Assembly (NCBI RefSeq): GCF_020497125.1
Contig: NC_059075.1
Coordinates: 110,957,222-111,021,221 of the forward strand
Origin: Mauremys mutica
Lineage: Eukaryota; Chordata; Testudines; Geoemydidae
DNA: 64,000 nt
Direction: 5' to 3'
Positions 36,179 to 47,200 of this stretch are shown here, piece by piece (within the stretch, counting starts at the first letter, position 1; each line of letters starts with the position of its first letter). Both the position numbers and the translations under genes were made by a program. The notes under the pieces were generated by a model. That model did no database searches and was not told the DNA's origin. It was given only the letters and a program-made list of their open reading frames with translations.

Positions 36179-36507
36179 GAGCCCAGAATATATATAGAAA
36201 AACCTACCCATCCACTGTATCCTGTTCAGGGTGTGTGCGTTCAAATAGTGCTCTATTTGAAAGTGCTAATAGGGCAGCAATGAAGGGGGTTCATGGAGCG
36301 AGAGGAGCTGAAGAGTGGTTAATTAGAAGGTTAAATAAAAGAGAAAGATCATTAAAAGATGGAGCTATGCGTTCAGTTCCATTTAGTAAATGTGAACCTC
36401 ATGTAAATAAGGAATAATTCCAATAAAGTCACTAGTGTAAACAAGATCAGAATCAGGCCATGAGACTGTTTGTTCAGCACTATCTGCGAAAAGAGCCTTG
36501 ACCACGC

Positions 36508-36717
36508 CTGTGTGTACACTATGAGCTAGGATTGTGATTCCCCAGCTCACATCCACATACTCCGGGTAGCTCGATGAGAGCTTCAGGTGGGTTTGTATTT
36601 GGCACTGCAGCTACTACCACAGCTACACTACTATTCATACTCACGGTGACTCTCGTCTACTACCATGAGTATGTGTACGTGAGCTGGGGAATCACTCTGC
36701 TAGCTTGTAGCTTAGAG
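36508..36717. mobile_element. Palindromic MITE related to the 58092 element
   Basis: TGTACACTATGAGCTAGG and GATTCCCCAGCTCACATCCA on the left are answered by TACGTGAGCTGGGGAATCAC on the right. The central GCTTCAGGTGGGTTTGTATT resembles the reverse complement of AAACCCACCTGAACACTTTA in 58092-58339, so they are one family. Ends are approximate. Confidence 0.75.
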
Positions 36718-36984
36718 GTAGCCCAACAGGCAACTGCTTACAAATGGTCTCATACTGCAGAAGATCTTATCTACGGAATAGCCTCTGTGGGGAAAATGAC
36801 TGTCCCTGAGGTTTTATACTGTGCATTCAAGGTTTCTTTGTACCCAACCCCAGCTCATCTGTGAGCAGAGACAGAAATGAAGAAAACAAGGAAGAAATGT
36901 AATGACTGGGAAGAAGAGAACCAAAAAAGTGCCTTCCAGCAGCGTCATTGCACCCTACCAAAAAGCTGACAGCCAAAACTCTAT

Positions 36985-37770
36985 CAGTGACAGAATTTAT
37001 TTTGGCTCAGATAAATAGGAGCGAAAAGCATCACGAATGACTTCCTTTCAGTAATGTTCTGCCACAGACCAAGTAGCAGATTTAAAAATGTTATTAAGAT
37101 GATGTTTTTAAAAAAAATGAACGGTACAGAGTTTAAGCATAGAAGTTTCTGGTTATCAGGGAATAACATACAGATTATCGAGGGGTGCAAAGTTTGGTAT
37201 AAGATCAGTGACATAAGGAATACATAATCTGCAATATCCCTGATTGGGGTAAAAAGCTGATGGGTCAAAGTACAGACATTGAGATATAATGGCTACATTT
37301 GGGTGTGGAGTATAATGAGTGGATATGATGATGAGGATGGATTGACCCTCATTTGGCAAGATTTAATGTTCAGGGAGTTTATGGTTCCAGTTCATATGAT
37401 CCAATGGAGAAAGTCTCTTGGTCCCGTTCTTGTAGTCGAAGAATGATGTCACTCCGGGTCATGCCTCCTGGTACTGTTGGTGGCCGGTGATGTGTTCGAT
37501 GTAGATATCCCTGGACCATTGGATGGTATCTGAGACCATAAGGCGCCGCCTTAAGTCCCATCTAGTGTTTCAGCCTCTCTTCTTTTAATGGCCTTAGACA
37601 GGGCTAGTAACAGAGAATAATCCTGGCTGCAAATAGAGCTATTGGTGGGCAAGAGATGCAAAGACCATCAGAGGATCAAGAAGTCAAAGGGAACATAGAT
37701 CTGCAGCTCCAAATGTAATCTTACAATGTCATTCACCATCACCATAGACCACTCCTTCCCCTTCTACACT
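36985..37770. repeat. Probable dispersed repeat, class unknown
   Basis: This block runs from TATTTTGGCTCAGATAAATA to about 37770. Its minus strand has a short frame (37561-37379) with TRSDIILRLQERDQETFSIG. I have the impression of similar peptides among turtle gene predictions that are really repeats, but cannot assign a family. It is not supported as a gene. Confidence 0.35.
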
Positions 37771-38030
37771 AAATTGTAGCATGGTACCAATACTAGCTGA
37801 TATGGTATCTGACCGTAATACACATAGAGAGATGTCTTTTGTTCCATTACCAAGAAAGTGCTTTGATAGCAATCAAATGCTGTAACACTATAATGTACAG
37901 ATGTCAATGAAGCTACACTGATTTATGCCTGCAAGGGTCTGGTCCCTTTGTTTAAGTGACTGGCTGGTGCTGATGTTCCTGAGTGATGACTTTGTGATAA
38001 TGTGTTTGCTGCCAGTTGCTGGCAGACTGA

Positions 38031-38303
38031 GGGCTTGGCTACACTTACAAATTTGCAGCGCTGCAGCAGGGTGTGAAAACACACCCTCTCCAGCGCTGCA
38101 AATTGCGGCGCTGCAAAGCGCCAGTGTGGTCAAAGTCCCAGCGCTGGGAGCACGGCTCCCAGCGCTGTCCGTTATTCCCCACAGGGAGGTGGAGTACGGA
38201 CAGCGCTGGGAGAGCTTTCTCCCAGCGCTGGCGCTTTGACTACACTTAGCGCTTCAAAGCGCTGCCGTGGCAGCGCTTTGAAATGTAAGTGTAGCCAAAG
38301 CCT
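38031..38303. mobile_element. Strongly palindromic, AGCGCT-rich MITE
   Basis: The ends GGCTTGGCTACACTTACAAA and ATGTAAGTGTAGCCAAAGCC are inverted repeats. The interior repeats GCGCTG/CAGCGC words many times, including CCCAGCGCTGGGAGC and GGACAGCGCTGGGAG. It is a DNA-transposon MITE of a kind abundant in turtles. No clear target duplication is visible, so hAT or Harbinger is not decided. Confidence 0.85.
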
Positions 38304-38694
38304 AATATAGGCTTCTAAAACATTATAAATACATCCAGAGAGCTCAGTGTTGACTTCAGTAGAGTTAGGCTGATTTACATTCACTGGGGGGCTGGTCCAT
38401 AGAGTCACTTCCTTCTCCTTCCTGTCTAGCCAATGAGCTCAGTCACTTTTCTTGTATTAAAATGGAACCCAGGCCCCACCCATTTTAGGAGGAGGCACAG
38501 AAACTCAGTCTGGGCTTGCCCTGGGACTATGGTACAAGTTAAAACAGGTCTCTCTAATAAAGCCTAAACTGGCCTCAGAGAGGCAGAAGGATTCACTGGG
38601 CCTGTTAAGGAGAGGGAAGAGCAGAGCAGGAAGTGAATTCCTTTCATCTCAGGATCTGAATTACCTGAGCCTGAGAATGCTCCTGGCAGTTAGT

Positions 38695-38755
38695 TATCTC
38701 TATTTTGTAACAGAGGAAACTGAGATACAGAGAGGTTAAAAATCACCCCTTGGGA
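38695..38755 (-). repeat. SINE body fragment, antisense
   Basis: TATTTTGTAACAGAGGAAAC and TGAGATACAGAGAGGTTAAA are the reverse complement of the SINE body. Confidence 0.6.
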
Positions 38756-39529
38756 GGGCAGATTGGTGGCATTGCCATGGGAAGGTGCAGGTGGAGCTTC
38801 TCTGATGCTGCAAGGCTTTTGTATTTCCCTGTATGAAAGCAGATTCAGCTAAAAGAAATAAGCTACTGCTGACTTTTCTAGCATTAATTTTTGTAATGCC
38901 ACTGCGAGATTGCCCATGAGCATGCCTGACTCAGCACTCCCTGGGAAGCTTGTTTGGAACAGGACCTAGCCTGGACAGGGAACAGGACATTGGAGAGAAA
39001 TCAGACAATTTAGCTAAGGAGAAATTAGCATTGCTATAGTGGGGCCTTGGTTTGAGTACTCATAGGAGAATACTCCTTGCCCCTCTCTCCCTTCTCAGCC
39101 ACCTCCCCCTTACCCTTTCCTTCACTTGCAAATGCAAGCATTGCCAACACTCCTTCAAGACCCTGTTTTCCTCTCATTTATTTTAATTAGCAGGCCTAGT
39201 CATTTTGTAGGGTACAGATGGGGGTGTAAATTAAGATGAAAAGCCTGACAGTTCGGGAGTTGTTTTTCTTCATCTCGTCTTAGTCAGTTCTCTGACACTG
39301 TCAGCTGATCAGCACTCTCAGACCTTTTATCCAAAATGGTTAGAGGAAGAGTTGTACTAGCTCTGCTTTTCCTGACAGAATGGAGAGCCAGGTGTTAGAA
39401 CTCTGTATAAAGTGGCTAAAGTTGACTGTGGCTCTTGGTAGAGAGGACGACAGGACGCAGCTTGACTAACACTTTCCTGATCCCAGAGGACAATGCAGAT
39501 CCCTCCAACCTCATTTCACTTAGGAACAG

Positions 39530-39978
39530 CTAGGGCTGCCAGGCTTCTAGTTTTCGACTGGAATGCCCAGTTGAAAAGGGACCATAGTGGCTCTGGTCAG
39601 CACTGCAATCGGGCCGTTAAATGTCCAGTCAGCGGTGCTGCAGGGCTAAGGCAGGCTCGTCCCTACCTGTCCTGGCACCGCGCTGTGCCCCGGAGAGGGC
39701 CAGCAGGTCCACCTCCTAGGTGGGAGTGGCCATGGAGCACCACGCGCTGCCCCCGCCCTGAGCACAGGCTCTGCACTCTCACTGGCCGGAAACTGTGGCC
39801 AATGGGAGCTGGGTGGGGCATGTGTGCCTGCAGGCAAGAGCAGCGCGTGAAGCCTCCTGGCCCCCCCGCCTAGGAGCCAAACCTGCTGGCTGCTTTTGGG
39901 GTGCAGCGTGGTGCCAGGACAGGCAGGGAGCCTGCTTTAGCGCCCCTGCTATGCCATTGGTCAGGAGCCACCGGAGGT
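39530..39978. repeat. GC-rich dispersed repeat
   Basis: CTAGGGCTGCCAGGCTTCTA, AGTTTTCGACTGGAATGCCC and CTCTGGTCAGCACTGCAATC open a GC-rich block I associate with a turtle repeat. Inside are GGCCGGAAACTGTGGCCAAT and related palindromic words. Confidence 0.6.
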
Positions 39979-40610
39979 AAGCCCATGCCCCAACCATGAG
40001 CCAGTACCCCACCCCTGAGTCCCCCACAAACCCAGAGCCCCCTCCTGCTCCCAAACCCCTCATCCCCCAGCCCAGAGCCCATACCCCTTTCTGCACCCCT
40101 ACCCCCTGCCTCAACCTTCAACCCCCTCCAGCTCTCCAAATCCCTCAGCTCCACCCCCCATCCTGGAGGCCCCTCCTGCACCCCAAACCCCTCATCCCTG
40201 GCCCCACCCTAGAGCCCACACCCACAGCCCATATTCCCTCCCACTCCCCACCCCCTGCCTCAACCTGCAACCTCCTCCTGTACTCCAAATCCCTTGGCCC
40301 CACCCCTCAGCCTGAAGCCACCTCCTTCACCCCAGATCCCAGACCCCCTCCCACACCCCAACCCCCTACCTCAACCCACAGCCCCCTCCCACATTCCACG
40401 TCCCTCATCCCCACCCCCCCAGCCCAGAGCTCTCTCCTGCACCCCAAACCCTTCATCTCCAGCCCCATCTCTAAGCCTGTACCCCTATATGGAGCCCTCA
40501 CCCCCTCCCATGCCCCAACTACCTTCCCCAGCCTGGAGCCCCCTCCTGCACCCTGGACTCCTAATTTATGGCCCCATCCTGGAGCCCACATCCCAGCAGG
40601 GGAGAGCAGA
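39979..40610. repeat. C-rich degenerate tandem array
   Basis: Words such as CCCCCTGCCTCAACC recur at about 40103, 40252 and 40363 with CCCCTCCTGCACCCC between them. This is a decayed minisatellite attached to the repeat on its left. It creates a spurious 221-codon Pro-rich frame and two others. Confidence 0.75.
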
Positions 40611-41029
40611 AGGAAACAGATACTGTCGTTCGAGCAATATGAGGGGATGCAGTGCAGGTGATAGCAGCAGAAACTCTGATTTGGTCTCGGGAATACCGCA
40701 TGTGTCTGCATGGTTTGCATAGTCCCAAGCTCGTCTCTAGGTGCAGGTATGAGGCTCTTGAAGGAGATTTCAAGAGAATTAGCTTGATGTGGAATATGAG
40801 AGGAAGACAGTGAAGGATTTAGAAGAGAGAGACATATGGGCAGAGCAGCAGGAGCGTAAGAGGACTGTAACATTAGGGGAGCTTTACTGCCAGTTATGGT
40901 TAGTATTTCATGATCACGTCTTACTCCCATGCTGTACTGAGAAGAGATTGGAGGGAGATAAATGAAACATGCTAACTGGAGATGTGCAGATATTCTACTG
41001 AGTGGAATCAGCATCTCTCCATGGATACT

Positions 41030-41345
41030 TTGGTGAAACCCAGATAGCTGCCAACTTGCCATACCCTTACAGCATTCCTGGAAATACTCCTCTAGCTTTG
41101 ATGGCTGAAACTCCTTTTCTTTATGGCCTCCCCAAATTCCACCTTACCAGACTCCAACAGGGGCAGAATGCCACAGTCTTGTTTCCGACATGAGCCATGA
41201 AGAAGGAATACGCCTTCATCTTCAAACAATGCTATTGTTTCCCCTTTCATTTCAGAATCCAGTTAATAATTTCTTTGTTTTTAAGCCCATCATAAACTTG
41301 CTCCAGCCTTCTTCAAAGACTTTGCCGGTCTCTGCCACCCATCTA
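41030..41345. repeat. Possible decayed LINE (L2-like) fragment
   Basis: The order of CAGACTCCAACAGGGGCAGA, TTTCATTTCAGAATCCAGTT and CATAAACTTGCTCCAGCCTT is reminiscent of the end of an L2-type reverse transcriptase. No readable frame remains, so this is weak. Confidence 0.3.
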
Positions 41346-41429
41346 GCTCCCCATATTTGCCGCCTCTCTCATGGACCACTAGAGCTGGCTGATTCTCAGA
41401 AAAACGAATTAGTCAAATACGTTATTCAA

Positions 41430-44340
41430 TGAAAAGCAGCAAATTTAATCAAGCAGTGTGTTCAATTAATAGTATTAAACCAGCTCTATCAGCCCACCCT
41501 AAACATACCTTTTCATCCTCACTGCAACTATTTTTTATTTTAGGCTGGTATTTCTGAAATGGCTTAAAGGAGTTAGGTACTCTGATCCCATTGAAATCTA
41601 ACAGGTATTGGATGCCTAAAACCCTTAGGCTCCTTTGGAAATCCCAGCTTGACTTTTTAAAAAATAGTTAGCGTGAGAGATGCTATTAACAAAACAAAAT
41701 TCTACCATATTGTGCACGGTCTAAGAAATGTGTCACGGACATCACAGCCATGACAAACCTCTATCTGCAGTAATGTCACACCATTCAGAAAGGGCCAAGC
41801 AGACAGTCATCACAGGAATTAGGTTTAAATAAGAATAGACTTGAGGCTAGAAACAAGGTGAGATGTAAAGACTTGCCCTGGTAGACATCAAAGGGAGTTT
41901 ACTCGCCCCTTTGATGATTGCTAAACACACTGTGAGTCGTGTGCTGACAAGATTTCCAACTCTTAACTGCTTTCCCATTGCCAAAATTAGCAGGCTTGTC
42001 CTGACACTCCATTGATTTCACAGGAACATTCCCACAGAAGGGAAAGTACAGAACTAACAGCGGAAAAGTTGAACAAAAACTCACTTTGTATGTTTTGGGG
42101 CAAGAGGTTGGGATTTTTAAAGGGCACCCAGATTGATTCCAACACCAGCCCTTTTTTGATAGAAGATCATCTTGGGAGTAACTGTGAAAATTGTGTTGCG
42201 TAAGGAAAGGGTGGCCTGGGATAGTACTTGAGCATATATGGAGTGAACAAAGCTATATTAAATTAGTTACTTCAGTCAGTTACTGTGTTCATGAATTTAT
42301 TTTGATTTATAATTTATCTAGGAAAAAACACACCTGTCCCAAGCTATAGATACTCCTGTGATTAATTAAAATTACAATTTAATCAAACCAAACCAGCAGC
42401 GTGAACCAGAATATTATAATAATAAATAATAAAGTAGAAACAGACCCATACAATACCCCATCTCGCCCACAAACAGCAGGCCTTGTTATCCCTTTCCCTC
42501 CCTAAAAGGCTAGCAGTGGGATTGTCAAAAGCACCCATGAGAATTCTGAATCTCACTAACATTCAGCAGGAGCTGGTAACTAACTTAGGCTCCCCTGAAA
42601 ATCCTAGACTTGGTAAAGGGATGATCCGTATATCAGATCCTGAAGGCCAACAGGTTCAAGCTATTTTCCACACTAAAAGATGGGGGAAGTAAGGTCCAAA
42701 TCTGAGAGTCCATCCAGCGGATTTCCACCTAGACTCTACACTGATGCTTCCACTAACTGGAAGCTGATCAAGATTTTTCCCCAACTCCAACAGGATAGGT
42801 AGACACCCACTATCAACCCATAGGTGGTAATGATCAGTCCCTGACACTGGCACAATTTCTAGCTGCCTTGCCCCAATATGACCCCCAAAAGAGCAATGGG
42901 CTGTGTCCCACAGCGAGCTGAGTACTCTGGCCGTGATCCAGCAAACATCTTAAGCACGTGAGTAATCCCATGGGACTTGGCACCTTGCCAGTTAGAGTTG
43001 CATGAGCATGGAGTCAATAAGCACGTGGGTTAGCCACATGGCTGACATGACAGCCACATAACTTATTCAGAAAGTTGGTCACCCATGAGGCTATTAAAGT
43101 CGTCAAGCAGTCTCAGCCTCAGACCCTCCATCCCACCCTGGTAAAAAGGCCCTAAAGGCTTCTTGGTTTCAAGGGACATGGCTCATTTTAGTGCCAAAGT
43201 CACCTACATTCCACAGAAATGTGGTGCCCCTCACTTCCACTGTTAAAAAATACGTCAGAATCAAAGAATCATGAAACAGAGGCTATAGAAAGCCTTCTAT
43301 ACACTAAAGAAAGGGATCTTGCAGAACTAAAAATATTCTTACAAAATAATTTGTGTCCCCCTCATTTCTGGTCACTTTCACACACCTGATCCCACATTTG
43401 GGCCCTGGCAGGCTGAGGTGTGTGGTGGGGAACAACTTCAGCTCACACACAGACTTTGCAATGCAGCAGGGGAATCAGGTTACCAGGCCTAGTCCCAGCT
43501 TCACTCCACTTTGGGACACTGGATTCAATCCAGTTGTGGGGTGTGAAACCACTTATATTTAAGGCTGGATAAACAGTGTGGCCATAATGCCATGACCTCA
43601 CTCATCCTCCTTTAGCCTCATGCTACACAAAATATTCACCCAATATTAACTGTAACTGGCACCAACTGTGGTAAACCAAAGCAGTGGCATCAAATCAGGT
43701 TTCAGTAAAACACAAGCAAGATCTGTGGCCTCAGTTAAATCTGGACTATCCACACCTTATTAACCCTTAACCTCTCATTTAACAACCTAACTCTTAGGTT
43801 GGGATCTTTGCTTGCCAACATCCCAACCTTTTAAGAGTTAACTACTGGCAAAACCAATGGTGGTATCAAGATTACACATCTCAATTCCAGTTTAGGCCAA
43901 ACTCATAATTTCTCTCTGTGCTGCCTCCCCTCGTCAGTGATCCCCGCCTCAGGCCCTCATATCACCAGCCCCACTACAATAGCTATTGAAGGGATGTAGC
44001 TGCTAAAGCTGGATGAATAAGGACAAGGAATTCAAGGGCATGTTGCAAAAGCCATCTAGGCAAATCCCTCAACCCCCAAGAAGCACACAAATGCACCACC
44101 ACCATCGCTAACCCCTCCCTTCTTGTGAGCGTCTCATCTTTGGAAGAAGTGTTAATAGAAGCAGGCGTGGTCAGGAATGACCTGGGAGATCAGAGAATGA
44201 CTGAACCATGACTCATGCCTCGTCCCGGCCCAGAACTGACCAGTCTGCTTCTTAAATACTGTACAACACTCTAACGTGCATTGCAGTGACACCAGCATCA
44301 GGAAACAATGGACACCATTGCTGACCGCGCGTGTCTTCAT
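41430..44340. other. Intronic sequence next to the TM1-TM2 exon
   Basis: No second exon was seen. The stretch at 41545-41650 and 42510-42610 carry the GAAATCCCAGC / GAAAATCCTAGAC fold-back family. The rest is unassigned. Confidence 0.4.
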
Positions 44341-44346
44341 ACTCAC

Positions 44347-44538
44347 ACTCAGCAGGAGGCCCTTGTTTTCTTTGATGGCACCTATACAGCCGACGAAGCC
44401 GATGATCATGACAAAAGTCCCTGTGACAATCAGCAGGTTGGCAGCCGACAGGGATGGGAAAGAAGAGGAGAGGGTAGCAAAGTTCCCTTGGGTAACAGCC
44501 AGCCAGATGCCAACTCCAAGGATCCCGCAGCCTCCCAG
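44347..44538 (-). CDS. TSPAN4: Tetraspanin-4 coding exon: TM1 end, small loop, TM2, inner loop
   Basis: This is an internal exon of a tetraspanin, a four-pass membrane protein that organises integrins and other receptors into membrane microdomains. It is 192 bp and encodes 64 residues in phase 0, the size known for this TSPAN4 exon. It starts LGGCGILGVGIWLA (end of TM1), then TQGNFATLSSSFPSLSA (small extracellular loop), then TM2 ending GFVGCIGAIKENK, then GLLLS. By recall it differs from human TSPAN4 at about 9 of 64 positions and from TSPAN9 at about 15, so TSPAN4 is preferred. The acceptor (a pyrimidine tract ending TTTTCCCAG) lies just above 44538. The donor GTGAGT occupies 44346-44341. 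One oddity is that codon 60 (44361-44359) is GGC, glycine, where TSPAN4 and TSPAN9 have cysteine. The reading frame is intact. Confidence 0.93.
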
Positions 44539-44627
44539 CTGGGAAAACAAAGAGAAACAAAGAAACTCTGTCAGAGTATCCATTATTAGGATTATTTTTA
44601 TCATCTATATCACAGTAGTATCTAGAG

Positions 44628-44892
44628 GTCCCATTGTACTAGGCCCTGTGCGCGTGCACACGCATGCACACACACACAGACAGTAAGAGACCATTGCTAC
44701 CCTAAACTGCTTTCAGACTAAATACACAAGACAGACAAAGGGTGGAGGAAAGAATCATTATTATCCCCATTTTACTGATGGGGAAACTCAGGCACCGAGA
44801 CATGATGTGACCTGACCAAGACCATGCTGCATCTGTGGCAGAGTTGGAACCAAGATCTCCTGAGTCCCAGTCCAGTGTCTTAACCACAAGGG
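44628..44892 (-). repeat. tRNA-derived SINE, antisense on the plus strand, same strand as TSPAN4
   Basis: AGAGGTCCCATTGTACTAGG, then TTATCCCCATTTTACTGATG, then AGTCCAGTGTCTTAACCACA. The copy is interrupted near 44650 by an ACACACGCATGCACAC tract. It ends about 90 bp before the exon acceptor at 44539, so it sits just upstream of the splice site in gene orientation. Confidence 0.83.
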
Positions 44893-45577
44893 CAACCTCC
44901 TCCTCTCTCCTTCTCTGAGGGAAAAGCAGGCATTCTGGGAGGCAAGGGTGAAACTCCCATAATTTCTGGTCTGGTTGTGGGCCAAAATAGAGTGATCAGA
45001 CAGCAAATGTGAAAAATCAGGACAGGGGTAGGGGGTAATACGAGCCTATATAAGAAAAAGACCCCAAAATTGGGACTGTCCCTATAAAATTGAGACATCT
45101 GGTCACCCTAGGCCGAAATATCCCCAGGCACTATTTAGGCAGCTCAGAGAACTGCACATAAAGCAGTGTGTGCTACACCCCCGCTGCCTCTTCCCCATGA
45201 CACACAATCTCCCACTCCTGGCAAGCCCCCTACATCAAGGCTTGCAAGAGGGACTGCATAGTGCTCCTTACAGCTGTCCTAGGCAGTGCCTGTGCTAGGG
45301 AAATTCTCCATGGCCAATTAAGGGGGGAGGGGCTGTAGTGGGAGAGAGGATCCCTTCCCTAGTATTGCAAATAGTGACACTGATCACCAGTATTGTGGCC
45401 TGGTTACTTTGATAATTCAATTCTCAGCAGAGAACTTGAAGACTCCTTGGGCTGGTCTAGACCAGGACCAAGTGAGAAGCAATAGTACACGATTCCCCAG
45501 ATATGTAAAAAGTGAAAAGGCTGCACTAAGGTGTGGGCAGGCGCCATCACAAAAACAACATCTCTGGTGGCTATATT

Positions 45578-45788
45578 CAGGGCCGCTCTACCATTTTTGC
45601 TGCCCCAAGCAAAAAAAGAAAAAAAAAGCCTCTTGGACTGCCGCCTGAACTGCCGAAGCAAAAAAAAAATAAAATTAAAAAAAAAAGCCGCTCAGACTGT
45701 GCTGCCCCAAGAATGGACGGAACGCGGCCCCTTAGCATGTGCCGCCCCAGGCATGTGCTTCCTCCGCTAGTGCCTGGAGCCAGCCCTG
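45578..45788. mobile_element. hAT-type MITE, inverted relative of 26536-26854
   Basis: The ends CAGGGCCGCTCTACCATT and TGCCTGGAGCCAGCCCTG match the 26536-26854 element in opposite orientation. A perfect 8-bp duplication, GCTATATT, lies at 45570-45577 and 45789-45796. The interior has two A-rich runs. It is 211 bp. Confidence 0.93.
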
Positions 45789-46309
45789 GCTATATTCACT
45801 GGGACTTTTTAAAAAATGTGTTCATTTATCAGCCTGCTGTTTATAATTGTGAGAAAGCCCACAGAATTGGAACAATTCAAGTAAAGTTGTGAAATTAAAT
45901 AGACTTAAACAAAAGGGGATTTCATTTGATAACAGTCCCACAGCAGAGCATCACTTAGGTTTCTTTCAGTCTCTCTCTTTAAAATAACAGATTTTTTTAT
46001 TGAGTTTTATAATTGCACTTTATTATCTAAAATCAATTAAAGGCTGGGAAAGAAACCACACAGCTCAAGGCAAGGCTGAGGGAAGGTGCACAGACTGCAC
46101 CATCTTTTTAGTATGTTTTAGCTGGTTCCCCCAGTTGCTCCCAACATCTTTGGCAGGGTGGTAAAGGGCTGTGGCAATACCTCACACCCGCCCCACAAGA
46201 TCAACAGAGTGTCATACAGAGGAAATAGTCCTTGTGTTTCCCTCAAACACAGGGACTACAATTGTCCTTTGCCCTTGTGTGGGATGCCTGAATGTCAAAC
46301 AGTTTCTTA

Positions 46310-46752
46310 TGCTCCAAAAGATTTAGAAAACCTGACCTACGAGCAAAGGTTAAAAAAAAAAAAACAGGCCTGTTTCATCCAGAGAAAAGAAGACTGGGGG
46401 AGGGGGTGGACCTGATAACAGTCTTCCAATATTTTAAGGGCTGTTATAGAGAGGACTGTGATCAATTGTAACCCATGTCCGCTGAAGGTGGGACAAGAAG
46501 CAATGGGCTTAATCTGAAGCAAGGGAGATTTAGCGTAGCTATTAGGAAACACTTTCTAACAAGGGTAGTTAAGCTCTGGAATAGGCTTCCAACGAAGATT
46601 GGGGAGTCCCCATCATCGGAAGCTTTTAAAAACAAGTTGGACAAACACTTGTCAGGGATGGTCTAGGTTAACTTGGTCCTGCCACAGCGCACGGGGCTGG
46701 ACTTAATGACTTCTCAAGGTCCCTTCCAGTGCTACATTTGTATGATTCTATC
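46310..46752 (+). mobile_element. CR1 LINE 3' end
   Basis: Translated, it gives the CR1 ORF2 C-terminal pattern: LKQGRFSVAIRKHFLTRVVK then LWNRLPTKIGESPSSEAF. It is followed by CCTTCCAGTGCTACATTTGT and ATGATTCTAT. An A run replaces part of the frame near 46350. Confidence 0.92.
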
Positions 46753-47019
46753 TCCTGCCACACACCCTGCACAAGAGCCAGGGACAATTCAGCCCATATG
46801 ATTCCCCCAATTATATACAATATAGGTACACAATAACCAATCCATGCGTCGTGCAGTCATTGCCAAGATTTCCAAAGAGGTGTCGTTTGACTAAACAATT
46901 TGTGTTCATGCTTCAGGTACCACCCCTCTCCTTAGTCTCTGTTTAGTGTGCTTCAAGGAGGATGCAAATAACAGCAATGAAAATAAGCAAAGGAAACAAT
47001 AGCTTAAGAAAAATCTCTT

Positions 47020-47200
47020 AAGCACAAAGGTCTATTAGACTGGAACAGCATCTACAGAGAATCCCAAAGCTGGACTCAGTTAAAATCAGACTGGTCAAAA
47101 CAACTGAAATACACTCTCAGGACATTCCTGCCCTAGCAGGGAAGATAGGTGCAAATACCCCTTAGTTTTTTCTCTCTCTCCAATTTCTATGATTCTATGC
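47020..47200 (+). mobile_element. CR1-type 3' end, older subfamily
   Basis: GGTCTATTAGACTGGAACAG and the terminal CCAATTTCTATGATTCTATG fit a second CR1 subfamily. The middle is degraded. Confidence 0.7.

Larger units (their letters stand above)
15038..44346 (-). other. TSPAN4 intron between the two visible exons (29,309 bp)
   Basis: On the minus strand this begins GTGAGT (44346) and ends CTTGACAG (15038), so it is an ordinary GT-AG phase-0 intron. It is filled with the transposon copies listed separately. No other host exon, intronic gene or RNA gene is recognisable. Confidence 0.88.

Noticed and set aside
39996..40661. 221-codon plus-strand frame rich in Pro and Ser
   Set aside because: It lies in the C-rich degenerate tandem array. 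The composition, not selection, keeps it open, and no domain or splice site is seen.
40307..41062. 251-codon minus-strand frame
   Set aside because: Half of it is the reverse strand of the same C-rich array and the rest has no recognisable domain.
44347..44538. TSPAN9 rather than TSPAN4
   Set aside because: By recalled human sequences the exon differs from TSPAN9 at about 15 positions and from TSPAN4 at about 9; the TM3 exon alone is neutral.
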